64,000 nucleotides of DNA. Source: Burkholderiales bacterium. Its GTDB lineage: Bacteria; Pseudomonadota; Gammaproteobacteria; Burkholderiales; SG8-41. Shown here piece after piece: positions 49,328 to 59,340 of this stretch. Below the pieces are notes generated by a model that searched no databases, was not told the DNA's origin, and was given only the letters and a program-made list of their open reading frames with translations. The translations under genes were made by a program, and so were the position numbers. Location: contig JAIENU010000003.1 in assembly GCA_019751125.1 (NCBI GenBank), positions 1 to 64,000 of the forward strand. Direction: 5' to 3'. The first letter of the stretch is position 1; each line of letters opens with the position of its first letter.

Positions 49328-51418
49328 ATGAACGACGCACTCCGTGCCCTGCTGCATCCGCAATCCATCGCGGTGATCGGCGCTTCCACCGATTTCAACA
49401 AGATCAACGGCCGCACCTTCAAGGCGCTGGTCGACAAGGGTTACACCGGGCGCATCCTGCCGGTGAATCCGAAATACCAGACGCTGCTCGACCGGCCCTG
49501 TTATCCGGATGTGGCTTCGATTCCGGGCACGGTGGATCTCGCCGTGGTCGCGGTGCCGGCGAAGCATGTGCCGGATACGTTGCGTGAGCTGGGCCGCAAG
49601 GGCGTCAAGGTTGCGGTGGTGTTCAGCTCCGGCTTCAGCGAAGTCGGCGGCGACGGCGTGCGCCTTGAGGCGGAATTGAAGCAGGCGATCCGCGACAGCG
49701 GCGTACGCGTGCTCGGCCCCAACTGCCTGGGGCTGGTCAATGTGTTCGAGAACATGATGGCGACCTTCAGTCAGTTCTCGCTGGGGCCGACGCCGGAAGG
49801 GCCTGCCGCATTCGTCACGCAGTCCGGCGCGCTGGGCACGGCGACCGCGGGTGTCGCGCGCAAGCGTGGGCTCAACTTCGGATTTTTCGTCAACACCGGC
49901 AACGAGACCGACCTGCAGTTTGTCGATGTGATGGGTGCGATCGTTGCTGAAGACAAGGTGACTGTCGGTGCCGGTTATATCGAGGGCCTTAAAAACGGCC
50001 CGGGCCTGCTGCAGGTGGCCGAGGATGCGCTGGCGCGCAGCAAGCCGCTGGTGCTGACCAAGGTCGGTCGCACCAAGGCCGGCGCCAAGGCGATTGCCTC
50101 GCACACCGGCTCACTCGCCGGCGAGGATGCGGTGTTTGCCGGCGTGATCCGCCAGCGTGGCATCATCCGCGCCCGCAGTGATGAGCAATTGCTTGATTTT
50201 GTTGAAGTATTTTCCCAGTGCGCGCTGCCCGGCGGACGCGGCATCGGCATCATCACGCGCTCCGGCGGTGCCGGCGCGCTGATGGCGGACCGCGCCGAGG
50301 AAATCGGCCTCGATGTGGCGACACTGAGCGAGGCAACCACCACCGCGCTGCGCAAGGTGGTGCCGGCCTTCGGCTCCACCGGCAATCCGGTGGACATCAC
50401 TGCGCAGGGCCTGGTGGACCCCAACCTGATGCGCGAGAGCATCAAGATCCTGCTCTCCGATCCGAAGGTGGATGTCGCGATTGCCTGGCTGTCGTTCTCC
50501 GAAAAACAGGCCGACCTCAACGTACGCAACTTCGTCGAAGCGAAGGCGCAGGCGAGCAAGCCCTTCATCGTGTGCTGGATGGGCATGCCCGATGCGGCGG
50601 GTGAGCAGATGCGTGCTGCCGGCATTCCGGTGCTGCGCAGTGCCGAGGCCGCGGTGGATGCGATTGGCGCGCTGGTGCAATACGCCGAGGCGCGGCGCAA
50701 CTGGCAGGCCGATGCGCCGGCCCGTGCTGCCTTGCAACTGCCTGCGTTGAAACTGCCCGCGGCTGCAGGTCCGGTATCCAGTCTCGAAGGCCAGGCCCTG
50801 CTGCAAAGCTGCGGTGTACAGACTGCTGCGGCGAAACTCGCCACCAGCGCCGATGCTGCCGTGGCAGCAGCCGAAGCCCTGGGTTATCCGGTGGTGCTGA
50901 AGATCGAATCGCCGGACATCCTGCACAAGACCGAAGCCAAAGGCGTGGCGCTCAACCTGAAAGATGCTGCCGCCGTGCGTGCTGCCTACGATCGCCTGAT
51001 CGGCAACGCCAGGACGTACAAGGCCGATGCCCGCATCAGCGGCGTGCTGGTACAGGCCATGGCCGAAGGCACCACTGAACTGGTGATCGGCCTGCAGCGC
51101 GACCCGACCTTCGGCCCGGTGGTCATGGTCGGGCTGGGCGGGGTGCTGATCGAAGTGTTCAAGGACGTGGTGTTCCGCGCCGCACCGGTCACCGAGGCCG
51201 AAGCCCTGCGCATGCTCGACGAACTCAAAAGCAAGGTCGTGCTGGATGGTGTCCGTGGTGCGCCACCGGTGGACAAAAAGGCGGTGGCGCGGATGGTCAG
51301 TGCGGTGTCGCGCTTTGGTGCGGCGGCAGGACCGCGGCTGCGCGAGCTGGACCTCAACCCGGTGCTCGCCGGGCCGCAGGGCGCGACGGCTGTCGACTGG
51401 CTGATGGTCCTCGACTGA
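49328..51418 (+). CDS. Acyl-CoA synthetase (NDP-forming), acetate-CoA ligase family
   Basis: A 696-residue protein of the ADP-forming acetyl-CoA synthetase superfamily, which couples acyl-CoA formation or breakdown to ATP/ADP. Domain order is a CoA-binding domain (1-130, IAVIGASTDFNKINGRTF), succinyl-CoA-ligase-like domains (130-460, including the probable phosphohistidine in ASHTGSLAGEDAV) and an ATP-grasp domain (about 480-696, GYPVVLKIESPDILHKTEAKGVALNL). Alpha and beta parts are fused in one chain. The acid substrate is unknown. The MFS gene follows after 4 nt and the Bug gene is divergent, so the three may handle one organic acid. Confidence 0.9.
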   Translation: MNDALRALLHPQSIAVIGASTDFNKINGRTFKALVDKGYTGRILPVNPKYQTLLDRPCYPDVASIPGTVDLAVVAVPAKHVPDTLRELGRKGVKVAVVFSSGFSEVGGDGVRLEAELKQAIRDSGVRVLGPNCLGLVNVFENMMATFSQFSLGPTPEGPAAFVTQSGALGTATAGVARKRGLNFGFFVNTGNETDLQFVDVMGAIVAEDKVTVGAGYIEGLKNGPGLLQVAEDALARSKPLVLTKVGRTKAGAKAIASHTGSLAGEDAVFAGVIRQRGIIRARSDEQLLDFVEVFSQCALPGGRGIGIITRSGGAGALMADRAEEIGLDVATLSEATTTALRKVVPAFGSTGNPVDITAQGLVDPNLMRESIKILLSDPKVDVAIAWLSFSEKQADLNVRNFVEAKAQASKPFIVCWMGMPDAAGEQMRAAGIPVLRSAEAAVDAIGALVQYAEARRNWQADAPARAALQLPALKLPAAAGPVSSLEGQALLQSCGVQTAAAKLATSADAAVAAAEALGYPVVLKIESPDILHKTEAKGVALNLKDAAAVRAAYDRLIGNARTYKADARISGVLVQAMAEGTTELVIGLQRDPTFGPVVMVGLGGVLIEVFKDVVFRAAPVTEAEALRMLDELKSKVVLDGVRGAPPVDKKAVARMVSAVSRFGAAAGPRLRELDLNPVLAGPQGATAVDWLMVLD

Positions 51419-51422
51419 GCTG

Positions 51423-52685
51423 ATGGACGCATCCACACCGGCGGGCGCATCGACCTCGGCGCTGGCGCCGTTCCGCGTTCGCGCCTTCCGCTATCAGTGG
51501 CCGGCCGACCTGGCGACCTCCTGGGCCTTCGAGATGGAGACGCTGATCCTCGGCTGGTACGTGCTGACGGAAACGCGTTCGGTGCTGATGCTGACCATCT
51601 TCGCATCGTTGCTGTACGTCGGCACGCTGCTGTCGCCGATGCTCGGCGTGATGGGCGATCGCATCGGCCATCGCAGGGTGTTGTGCGGAATGCGGATCAT
51701 GTACGCGACGCTGGCTTCGGTGCTGATGCTCGCCGCGCTGCTGGGCAAGGTGACGCCGACGCTGGTGCTGATGGTCACCGCGCTGCTCGGGCTGGTGAAG
51801 CCCTCGGACATCGGCATGCGCACCGCGCTGGTCGGCGAGACCATGCCGCCGCAGCATCTAATGGCGGCGATGGGCATCCAGCGCACCACCCAGGATTCGG
51901 CGCGGATTGCCGGCGCGCTGAGCGGAGCGGCGCTGGTGGCGCTGCTCGGCATGGGTTACGCCTATGTCGCGGTGGTGGCGTTTTATGTGATCAGCGTGCT
52001 GCTGACGCTGAAGGCCGGCGGCGAGCGCAGCAGCCATCAGGCCAGGGTTGCGCAGCAGGCCACGCCATGGCGCGACCTGCGCGAAGGCCTGGGTTATGTC
52101 TGGCGCACGCCGCATCTGAAGGCGACGATGCTGTTTGCCTTCCTGCTCAACCTGACCGCGTTTCCGCTGTTCACCGGACTGATGCCCTACGTGGCGAAGG
52201 AGGTCTACGGCGCAACGCAGGCGACGCTGGGCACGATGGTGGCTTCGGCGGCCACCGGCTCGCTGATCGGTTCGATTTTCATGAGCCGCTTCGGCAACGT
52301 CTTCGCGCCGGCGCGGGCGATGCTGGTGTGCGGCGCGCTGTGGCTGGTGGCGCTGCTGTTCTTCGCGCAGACAACAAGCCCGGCGGCGGGTATACCGGTA
52401 CTGTTTTTGGCCGGTATCGCCCAGACCATGGGCCTGATCCCGATCAACGCGCTGCTGCTGCGCAGTTCGGACGAGCGTTATCGCGGGCGTATCATGGGCA
52501 TCCGGATGATGGCGATCTACGGCAATCTGCCGGGCCTGCTGATTGCAGCGCCGCTGATCGCGAATTTCGGTTACGCCGTGATGGCGACGATTTACTGCGT
52601 GTTTGGTGTGCTGGTGACGGTGCTGATTGCGCTGTTCTGGCATCGCCAGCTGTGGCGGCGCGATGCCGCCGCCAATCGCAGATAA
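51423..52685 (+). CDS. MFS transporter (MFS_3/enterobactin-exporter-like)
   Basis: A 420-residue major facilitator protein with about twelve hydrophobic helices. The cytoplasmic loop motif A is seen as GVMGDRIGHRRVL near residue 78, and VGETMPPQHLMAAMGIQRTTQDSARIAGALSG and AQTMGLIPINALLLRSSDERYRGRIMGIRM are typical of the EntS/MFS_3 group of exporters. It starts 4 nt after the acyl-CoA synthetase and is probably co-transcribed with it. The direction of transport is inferred from the family only. A motif copy follows the stop codon. Confidence 0.88.
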   Translation: MDASTPAGASTSALAPFRVRAFRYQWPADLATSWAFEMETLILGWYVLTETRSVLMLTIFASLLYVGTLLSPMLGVMGDRIGHRRVLCGMRIMYATLASVLMLAALLGKVTPTLVLMVTALLGLVKPSDIGMRTALVGETMPPQHLMAAMGIQRTTQDSARIAGALSGAALVALLGMGYAYVAVVAFYVISVLLTLKAGGERSSHQARVAQQATPWRDLREGLGYVWRTPHLKATMLFAFLLNLTAFPLFTGLMPYVAKEVYGATQATLGTMVASAATGSLIGSIFMSRFGNVFAPARAMLVCGALWLVALLFFAQTTSPAAGIPVLFLAGIAQTMGLIPINALLLRSSDERYRGRIMGIRMMAIYGNLPGLLIAAPLIANFGYAVMATIYCVFGVLVTVLIALFWHRQLWRRDAAANRR

Positions 52686-52690
52686 AATAA

Positions 52691-52716
52691 ATCAATAAAA
52701 ACAATGGGTTACAGGG
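52691..52716 (+). repeat. Post-stop AT-rich motif, copy 6 (after MFS)
   Basis: CAATAAAAACAATGGGTTAC is a perfect consensus match, beginning 5 nt after the MFS stop codon in the same sense. Its last bases form the left arm of a hairpin. Confidence 0.8.
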
Positions 52717-52736
52717 ACAGCGCGAGTGCCTGTAAC
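52708..52736 (+). other. Hairpin overlapping motif copy 6
   Basis: GTTACAGG at 52708-52715 pairs perfectly with CCTGTAAC at 52729-52736 over a 13-base loop. No T-tract follows; the OxyR-like site starts 2 nt later. Confidence 0.6.
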
Positions 52737-52738
52737 GT

Positions 52739-52775
52739 ATAGTCATTATCTATTAATTAGATGTTAACAATCAAT
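52739..52775 (+). promoter_or_regulatory. OxyR-like binding site upstream of katG
   Basis: The tetranucleotide array required by OxyR, ATAG-N7-CTAT-N7-ATAG-N7-CTAT, is read here as ATAG, CTAT, ATGT and CAAT at exact 7-base spacings (52739, 52750, 52761, 52772). The first two blocks are perfect, the third matches 2 of 4 and the fourth 3 of 4. It is 137 bp upstream of the katG start; TTGGAA at 52775-52780 could be an abutting -35 element. A peroxide-induced katG is thus expected. Confidence 0.6.
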
Positions 52776-52876
52776 TGGAACTATGTGGCGGCGGCACCTA
52801 CCCTCGGGGCTCCACTGCAACAGGCAGCCCTGCGGCGCACAGTGATGCCGCGGGATGACCAAGGGTTGTGTGGTGA

Positions 52877-55105
<2,229 letters not shown>

Positions 55106-55187
55106 TGGATTCAGCAAGGCTGCCGCTGTCTCAAAAGGATGGCGGTGGTACCGGCGCCCGGCCTCACGAGGGTTAGGTGAACGGAAC

Positions 55188-55215
55188 AAAAAACGGCGCT
55201 GCGGCGCCGTTTTTT
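55188..55215. terminator. Bidirectional terminator between katG and umuC
   Basis: AAAAAACGGCGC, TGC, GGCGCCGTTTTTT between the two convergent genes. Confidence 0.88.
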
Positions 55216-55226
55216 ATGCGGGAAGG

Positions 55227-56507
55227 CTAATGAACCACCGGCAGTTCCTCCCACCGCGTCGTGTAGCGCGGCGAGCGCCTTGCCGACTGCATGCGCCAGG
55301 GCTGTGTAATGCCTGCGCCGGCGAACGTGGCGGTGTTCATGCCCCAGGTCTTGTTGATGGCGTCGAGTGTGGCCATCAGTTTTGCCGAGCGCTGCCGCTC
55401 GTAGCCGGAGAACAGGTCGCCTTGCGGTGCGGCGGCAGGGCGCAGCCCGCTGAGGCTGACGCCGGCTTTTTTGTAGCGCAGGCCCGGTTTGTAGATTTTT
55501 TCAAGACCGTGCAGCGCGGCGGCGATCAGGCGGCGGGTGTCGTCGCTGGCCACCGTCAGCGGCACTTCGATGGAGCGGCGGTAACGCTCGCCGCCGTCCT
55601 GGCGGTATTTGCCGGTGTCGATGAACACGCTGACCCGGCTGCAGTTGCAGGCCTGGGCGCGCAGCCGCTCGGCGGCGCGGATGACATAACTCGATACGGC
55701 TTCGCGCAATTCGGCCAGCGCGGTGACCGGTCGGCCGAAGCTGCGGGTGGCGATGACCTGGCCTTCGCGCACGCTGCTTTCCGCGACACCGATGCAGGGT
55801 GTGCCGTTCAGTTCGGCGACGGTGCGTTCGAGGATCACGCTGTGGCGCTTGCGGATCAGCTTCGGCGGCGCGCGCTTCAGGTCGAGCGCGCTGTGCAAGC
55901 CCATCGCGTTCAGTTCCGGCGCAAGGCGGCGGCCGACACCCCAGACTTCGCCGATGTCGATGCCGGCCATGATCGTGTCCTGTTGTGGCGGTGGCAGCGC
56001 GTCCCAATCGAAACTGCCCTGGTATTCACTGCAAGTCTTGGCGACATGGTTGGCGAGCTTGGCCAGCGTTTTTGAAGCGCCGAAGCCGACGCAGGTCGGC
56101 AGTCCCAGGCAGTGCTGGATGCGCTTGCGGATGCCGGATCCCAGTATTGCGCTGTCAAAGACCGTGCCGCTGAAGTCGAGAAAACACTCGTCGATGGAAT
56201 AGACCTCGCGCTGCGGTGCGAATTCGCCGAGCAGGTCCATCATCCGCGCGCTGATGTCGCCATACAGCGCGTAATTGGAGCTGAGCCAGACCAGGCCACG
56301 GCCGGGCGAGCCGACCAGCGCACGAACCTCGAAAAAGGGCACGCCCATGCGCACGCCCAGCGCCTTGGCTTCGTTGCTGCGCGAGACCACGCAGCCGTCG
56401 TTGTTGGACAGCACGACCACCGGCCGGCCTTCGAGGCGCGAGTCGAACACGCGCTCGCAGGACACGTAGAAATTGTTGGCGTCGACCAGTGCAATGCGAT
56501 GCGTCAT
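55227..56507 (-). CDS. umuC: DNA polymerase V catalytic subunit UmuC
   Basis: A 426-residue Y-family translesion polymerase subunit. Signatures are [16 protein letters not shown] with the first catalytic Asp, [22 protein letters not shown], the catalytic Asp/Glu pair in [12 protein letters not shown] near residue 100, and little-finger residues up to [15 protein letters not shown]. It follows umuD on the minus strand after 10 bp, and together with it makes pol V in the SOS response. Length is close to that of E. coli UmuC. Confidence 0.97.
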   Translation of the reverse strand: MTHRIALVDANNFYVSCERVFDSRLEGRPVVVLSNNDGCVVSRSNEAKALGVRMGVPFFEVRALVGSPGRGLVWLSSNYALYGDISARMMDLLGEFAPQREVYSIDECFLDFSGTVFDSAILGSGIRKRIQHCLGLPTCVGFGASKTLAKLANHVAKTCSEYQGSFDWDALPPPQQDTIMAGIDIGEVWGVGRRLAPELNAMGLHSALDLKRAPPKLIRKRHSVILERTVAELNGTPCIGVAESSVREGQVIATRSFGRPVTALAELREAVSSYVIRAAERLRAQACNCSRVSVFIDTGKYRQDGGERYRRSIEVPLTVASDDTRRLIAAALHGLEKIYKPGLRYKKAGVSLSGLRPAAAPQGDLFSGYERQRSAKLMATLDAINKTWGMNTATFAGAGITQPWRMQSARRSPRYTTRWEELPVVH

Positions 56508-56517
56508 CGCCTGCGGC

Positions 56518-56934
56518 TCAGGGCGCGTGGATGACGTAGGCGACCACGCCCCAGATGTCGAGCGTGCGGTCTTCGCCGATGGTTATCTCGGAATAGGCCG
56601 GATTCTCGGGCTGCAGCACGATGTGTTTGCCACGGCGGCGCAGCCGCTTCACCGTCAGCTCGCCATCGATCGCGGCCACCACCACGCGGCCGGAAGTGGC
56701 TTCGAGCGAACGGTCAACAATCAGCAGATCGCCGTCATGGATGCCCGCGCCGATCATCGAGTCACCTTTGACGCGCATGAAAAATGTCGCCTGCGGATGC
56801 AGCAGCAGGTGTTCGTTCAGGTCGAGCCGGCGGTCGAGGTGGTCGGTGGCTGGCGAGGGGAAGCCGGCGGCGATGCGGCCCAAGAGCGGATACAGCTGTG
56901 CGCCGCTGGAGGGCAGTTGGACAACGGATTTCAT
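56518..56934 (-). CDS. umuD: DNA polymerase V subunit UmuD
   Basis: A 138-residue LexA-family protein that is self-cleaved to UmuD' on contact with RecA filaments. The cleavage region is seen as [11 protein letters not shown] near residue 22, the catalytic serine in [11 protein letters not shown] near residue 60 and the catalytic lysine in [10 protein letters not shown] near residue 97. The ATG at 56934 is only two bases away from the LexA box, and there is no ribosome binding site between them. The gene is transcribed away from fic. Confidence 0.95.
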   Translation of the reverse strand: MKSVVQLPSSGAQLYPLLGRIAAGFPSPATDHLDRRLDLNEHLLLHPQATFFMRVKGDSMIGAGIHDGDLLIVDRSLEATSGRVVVAAIDGELTVKRLRRRGKHIVLQPENPAYSEITIGEDRTLDIWGVVAYVIHAP

Positions 56935-56936
56935 AA

Positions 56937-56952
56937 CTGTAATTATATACAG
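56937..56952 (-). promoter_or_regulatory. LexA (SOS) box of umuDC
   Basis: On the minus strand CTG TATATAATTA CAG is a perfect CTG-N10-CAG LexA site. It contains a TATAAT that could be the -10 element. The box ends 2 nt before the umuD ATG, so LexA would block the transcription start itself. Confidence 0.9.
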
Positions 56953-56961
56953 TTCATGAAT

Positions 56962-57000
56962 TATACTTTTATACTTTATTAAAGTATATTTATATACTTT
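56962..57000. promoter_or_regulatory. TATACTTT octamer array between umuD and fic
   Basis: The octamer TATACTTT occurs at 56962-56969, 56970-56977 and 56993-57000 and inverted at 56981-56988. The middle pair forms a perfect 8+3+8 palindrome (56970-56988). A separate palindrome GGTA-TATT-TACC lies at 57006-57017. The array is 38 bp before the fic start and 27 bp from the umuD start and looks like a repressor operator. Confidence 0.6.
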
Positions 57001-57038
57001 TATTTGGTATATTTACCATCTTTTCTAAAGGATAAAAG

Positions 57039-58199
57039 ATGATCTTTACCCTAAAAAATATCCCGAAAGAATACGTTCAAGTCATTGAAAATATTATGAA
57101 TTATAGGGCTGAGTTGAGGCATTTCACCAGTGATAGCATGAATCGCTGGTGGGGACCTTTAGCCCGAATGGCTGCTGCCCGAGCCATGGTTGGATCGAAT
57201 TCGATCGAAGGCATTAACGTCACCCTGGATGACGCTGTGGCCGTGGTGGATGGTGAAGCGCCAGCCACATCACAGGACGAGGATCGTGCGGCGATACAGG
57301 GTTATTGGAATGCGATGACTTATATCGTCCAGCTATCGAAAGATCCAAGCTACATCCACAACGAGAACACCATCAAAAGCCTGCACTACATGATGCTCGG
57401 GTATGACTTGGGTAAAAACCCCGGGCGTTGGCGTCCTGGATCAATACATGTATCCAACACGGCGACCAACACCATCGTTTACGAAGGCCCGGATGTTTCT
57501 TTGGTGCCCGGACTTATGGCGGAACTCATTGAATTTTTAAATACCCCGAACGATCAGCCGTTGGTGAAAGCAGCCATGGTCCACTTGAATCTCGCAATGA
57601 TTCACCCATTCTCTGATGGGAACGGAAGGATGGCCCGCGCTTTGCAAACCATGGTTCTTTCCAGGGAGGGGATTCTTGATCCGCGCTTCTCAAGTATTGA
57701 GGAATACATCGGCAGACATTCCTCGGATTACTACGCGGTTCTTGCGGAGGTTGGCCAAGGTGCGTGGCACCCTGATCGCGATCCCATCTTGTGGCTCAAG
57801 TTTTGCCTGACTGCTCACTACAAGCAGGCCAGAAACCTGCTGCGGAGAATTGCTGACATGGGCCGTCTGTGGAAAGCCCTTGAAGAGGAGGCCAAGCGCA
57901 GAAAAATACATGAGCGCACATTATCGGCGCTGGCGGATGCAGCGATAGGACTGAAAGTGAAAAACCCGGCGTATAAAAATCAGGCCGGGATTTCCAATCA
58001 GACGGCCAAATATGACCTCAAGCGGCTGGCGGATGAGGGATTGCTGATGCCCAAAGGGGAAAAGAAGGGGCGTTACTATCTGGCAGGCGAATCACTACAA
58101 AAAATCAGGACGGAGACAAGGGTTTCAGAAAAAATACCAGACCCATTTGAGGAGATCCATGAAGGCAATGCTATTCGCCGGTTATCTGATTTGCCGTGA
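57039..58199 (+). CDS. Fic family protein (class II, autoinhibited) with C-terminal HTH
   Basis: A 386-residue Fic protein; such enzymes usually transfer AMP to target hydroxyl groups. The catalytic motif is IHPFSDGNGRMARALQ near residue 189, complete with the His and phosphate-binding residues. Near residue 58 GSNSIEGINVT contains the S-x-x-x-E-G inhibitory helix, placing it in class II, where intramolecular inhibition is usual. The last 80 residues form a winged-helix-like region (GISNQTAKYDLKRLADEGLL), so it may bind DNA and regulate itself. An AAAGGA ribosome binding site sets the start. The gene is clearly more AT-rich than its surroundings, suggesting recent transfer. Confidence 0.92.
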   Translation: MIFTLKNIPKEYVQVIENIMNYRAELRHFTSDSMNRWWGPLARMAAARAMVGSNSIEGINVTLDDAVAVVDGEAPATSQDEDRAAIQGYWNAMTYIVQLSKDPSYIHNENTIKSLHYMMLGYDLGKNPGRWRPGSIHVSNTATNTIVYEGPDVSLVPGLMAELIEFLNTPNDQPLVKAAMVHLNLAMIHPFSDGNGRMARALQTMVLSREGILDPRFSSIEEYIGRHSSDYYAVLAEVGQGAWHPDRDPILWLKFCLTAHYKQARNLLRRIADMGRLWKALEEEAKRRKIHERTLSALADAAIGLKVKNPAYKNQAGISNQTAKYDLKRLADEGLLMPKGEKKGRYYLAGESLQKIRTETRVSEKIPDPFEEIHEGNAIRRLSDLP

Positions 58200-58303
58200 T
58201 TTTCACATGACGGGAATTGATCCGATTAAAAGTACCGGGGTCGATATCTTTTCCCGAAAACAACACTCAACCGAATCCTTGCCCGATCAATTAACAACCT
58301 CAC

Positions 58304-59314
58304 TCAATCCCGCTTCAACCCCGCGCTCTTGATCATCTTCGCGTTCTTGTCGAGGTCTTCGCGCAGGAAGACGGCAAACTGTTCCGGTGTGCCGGGGGCG
58401 AAGCTGCCGCCTTCGATGGTCACGCGTTTTTTGACTTCGGCATCGTCCATCGATTTCAGCAGCGCGCTGTGTAATGTGGTGATGATGTCGCCGGGCACCC
58501 TGGCCGGCGTCAGCAGCGCATACCACTGCGTGAATTCATAGTTCGGCACGCCGGCTTCGTGCAGGGTCGGGATGTTCGGCACCAGCGGCGAGCGCACCTT
58601 GCTGGTGATCGCGATGCCGCGCATGCGACCGGATTCGAGGTGGGGCAGCGTGGTGGTCGGTCCGGCGAAGGCGAGGTCGACCTGGCCTGCGATCAGTTCG
58701 GTGGCGAAGATCGAAGTGCCCTTGTACGGCACATGCAGCAGATCGACCTTGGCCATCGACTTGAACAGTTCGCCGGCAAGGTGCGAGGTGCCGCCGATGC
58801 CGGAGGAGGCATAGGTCAGCTTGCCGGGGCGGGACTTCAACACGGCGAGCAGTTGCTTGAGGCTGGTGGCGGGCACCGAGGGATGCACGACGAGGATGAA
58901 GGGAATCTTCGCGAACACGCTGACCGGCGCGAAGTCGCGCAGCGTGTCGTACGGCGGCTTGCCTTCACCCCACACCGGGCTGATCACCAGCGGGCCCGAG
59001 CTGCCCCAGAGCAGGGTGTAGCCATCGGGTGCGGCGCGCGCGACATGGTCGGTGCCGATACGGCCCGAGGCACCGGCACGGTTGTCGATGATGAACTGCT
59101 GGCCGAGCAGCTGGCCCATGCGCTGGCCGGCGGCGCGGGCGAAGGAGTCGGTGGCTGCGCCGGGCGGGAAGGGCACCACGATGGTGACCGGACGCCGCGG
59201 ATAGCCCTGCGCCTGTGCGTGCCAGCTGTAGAGCAGCGCGGCGAGCAGCGGCAGTGACAGCAACACCAGCTTCAACAGCCGGGATTTATCATAAGCCATT
59301 GTTTTAATTGACAT
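58304..59314 (-). CDS. Bug/TctC-family periplasmic solute-binding protein
   Basis: A 336-residue Bug protein with a basic N-terminus, a signal peptide (LLKLVLLSLPLLAALLYSW to an AQA site), RRPVTIVVPFPPGAATDSFARAAG, IDNRAGASGRIGTDHVAR and the loop LLWGSSGPLVISPV. An AGGAA ribosome binding site fits the ATG at 59314; a second ATG at 59299 lies inside motif copy 7. It is downstream of the CocE-type hydrolase on the same strand after 26 bp, suggesting one transcript and a related ligand, an ester or amide acid. Confidence 0.92.
   Translation of the reverse strand: MSIKTMAYDKSRLLKLVLLSLPLLAALLYSWHAQAQGYPRRPVTIVVPFPPGAATDSFARAAGQRMGQLLGQQFIIDNRAGASGRIGTDHVARAAPDGYTLLWGSSGPLVISPVWGEGKPPYDTLRDFAPVSVFAKIPFILVVHPSVPATSLKQLLAVLKSRPGKLTYASSGIGGTSHLAGELFKSMAKVDLLHVPYKGTSIFATELIAGQVDLAFAGPTTTLPHLESGRMRGIAITSKVRSPLVPNIPTLHEAGVPNYEFTQWYALLTPARVPGDIITTLHSALLKSMDDAEVKKRVTIEGGSFAPGTPEQFAVFLREDLDKNAKMIKSAGLKRD
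59289..59314 (-). repeat. Post-stop AT-rich motif, copy 7 (after CocE hydrolase)
   Basis: The minus strand reads CAATTAAAACAATGGCTTAT, a perfect consensus match, beginning 26 nt after the stop codon of the hydrolase gene in the same sense. It also forms the first codons of the next gene, encoding S-I-K-T-M-A-Y. Confidence 0.8.
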
Positions 59315-59340
59315 ATTTATTCCTACTGTGATTCCCGCTG

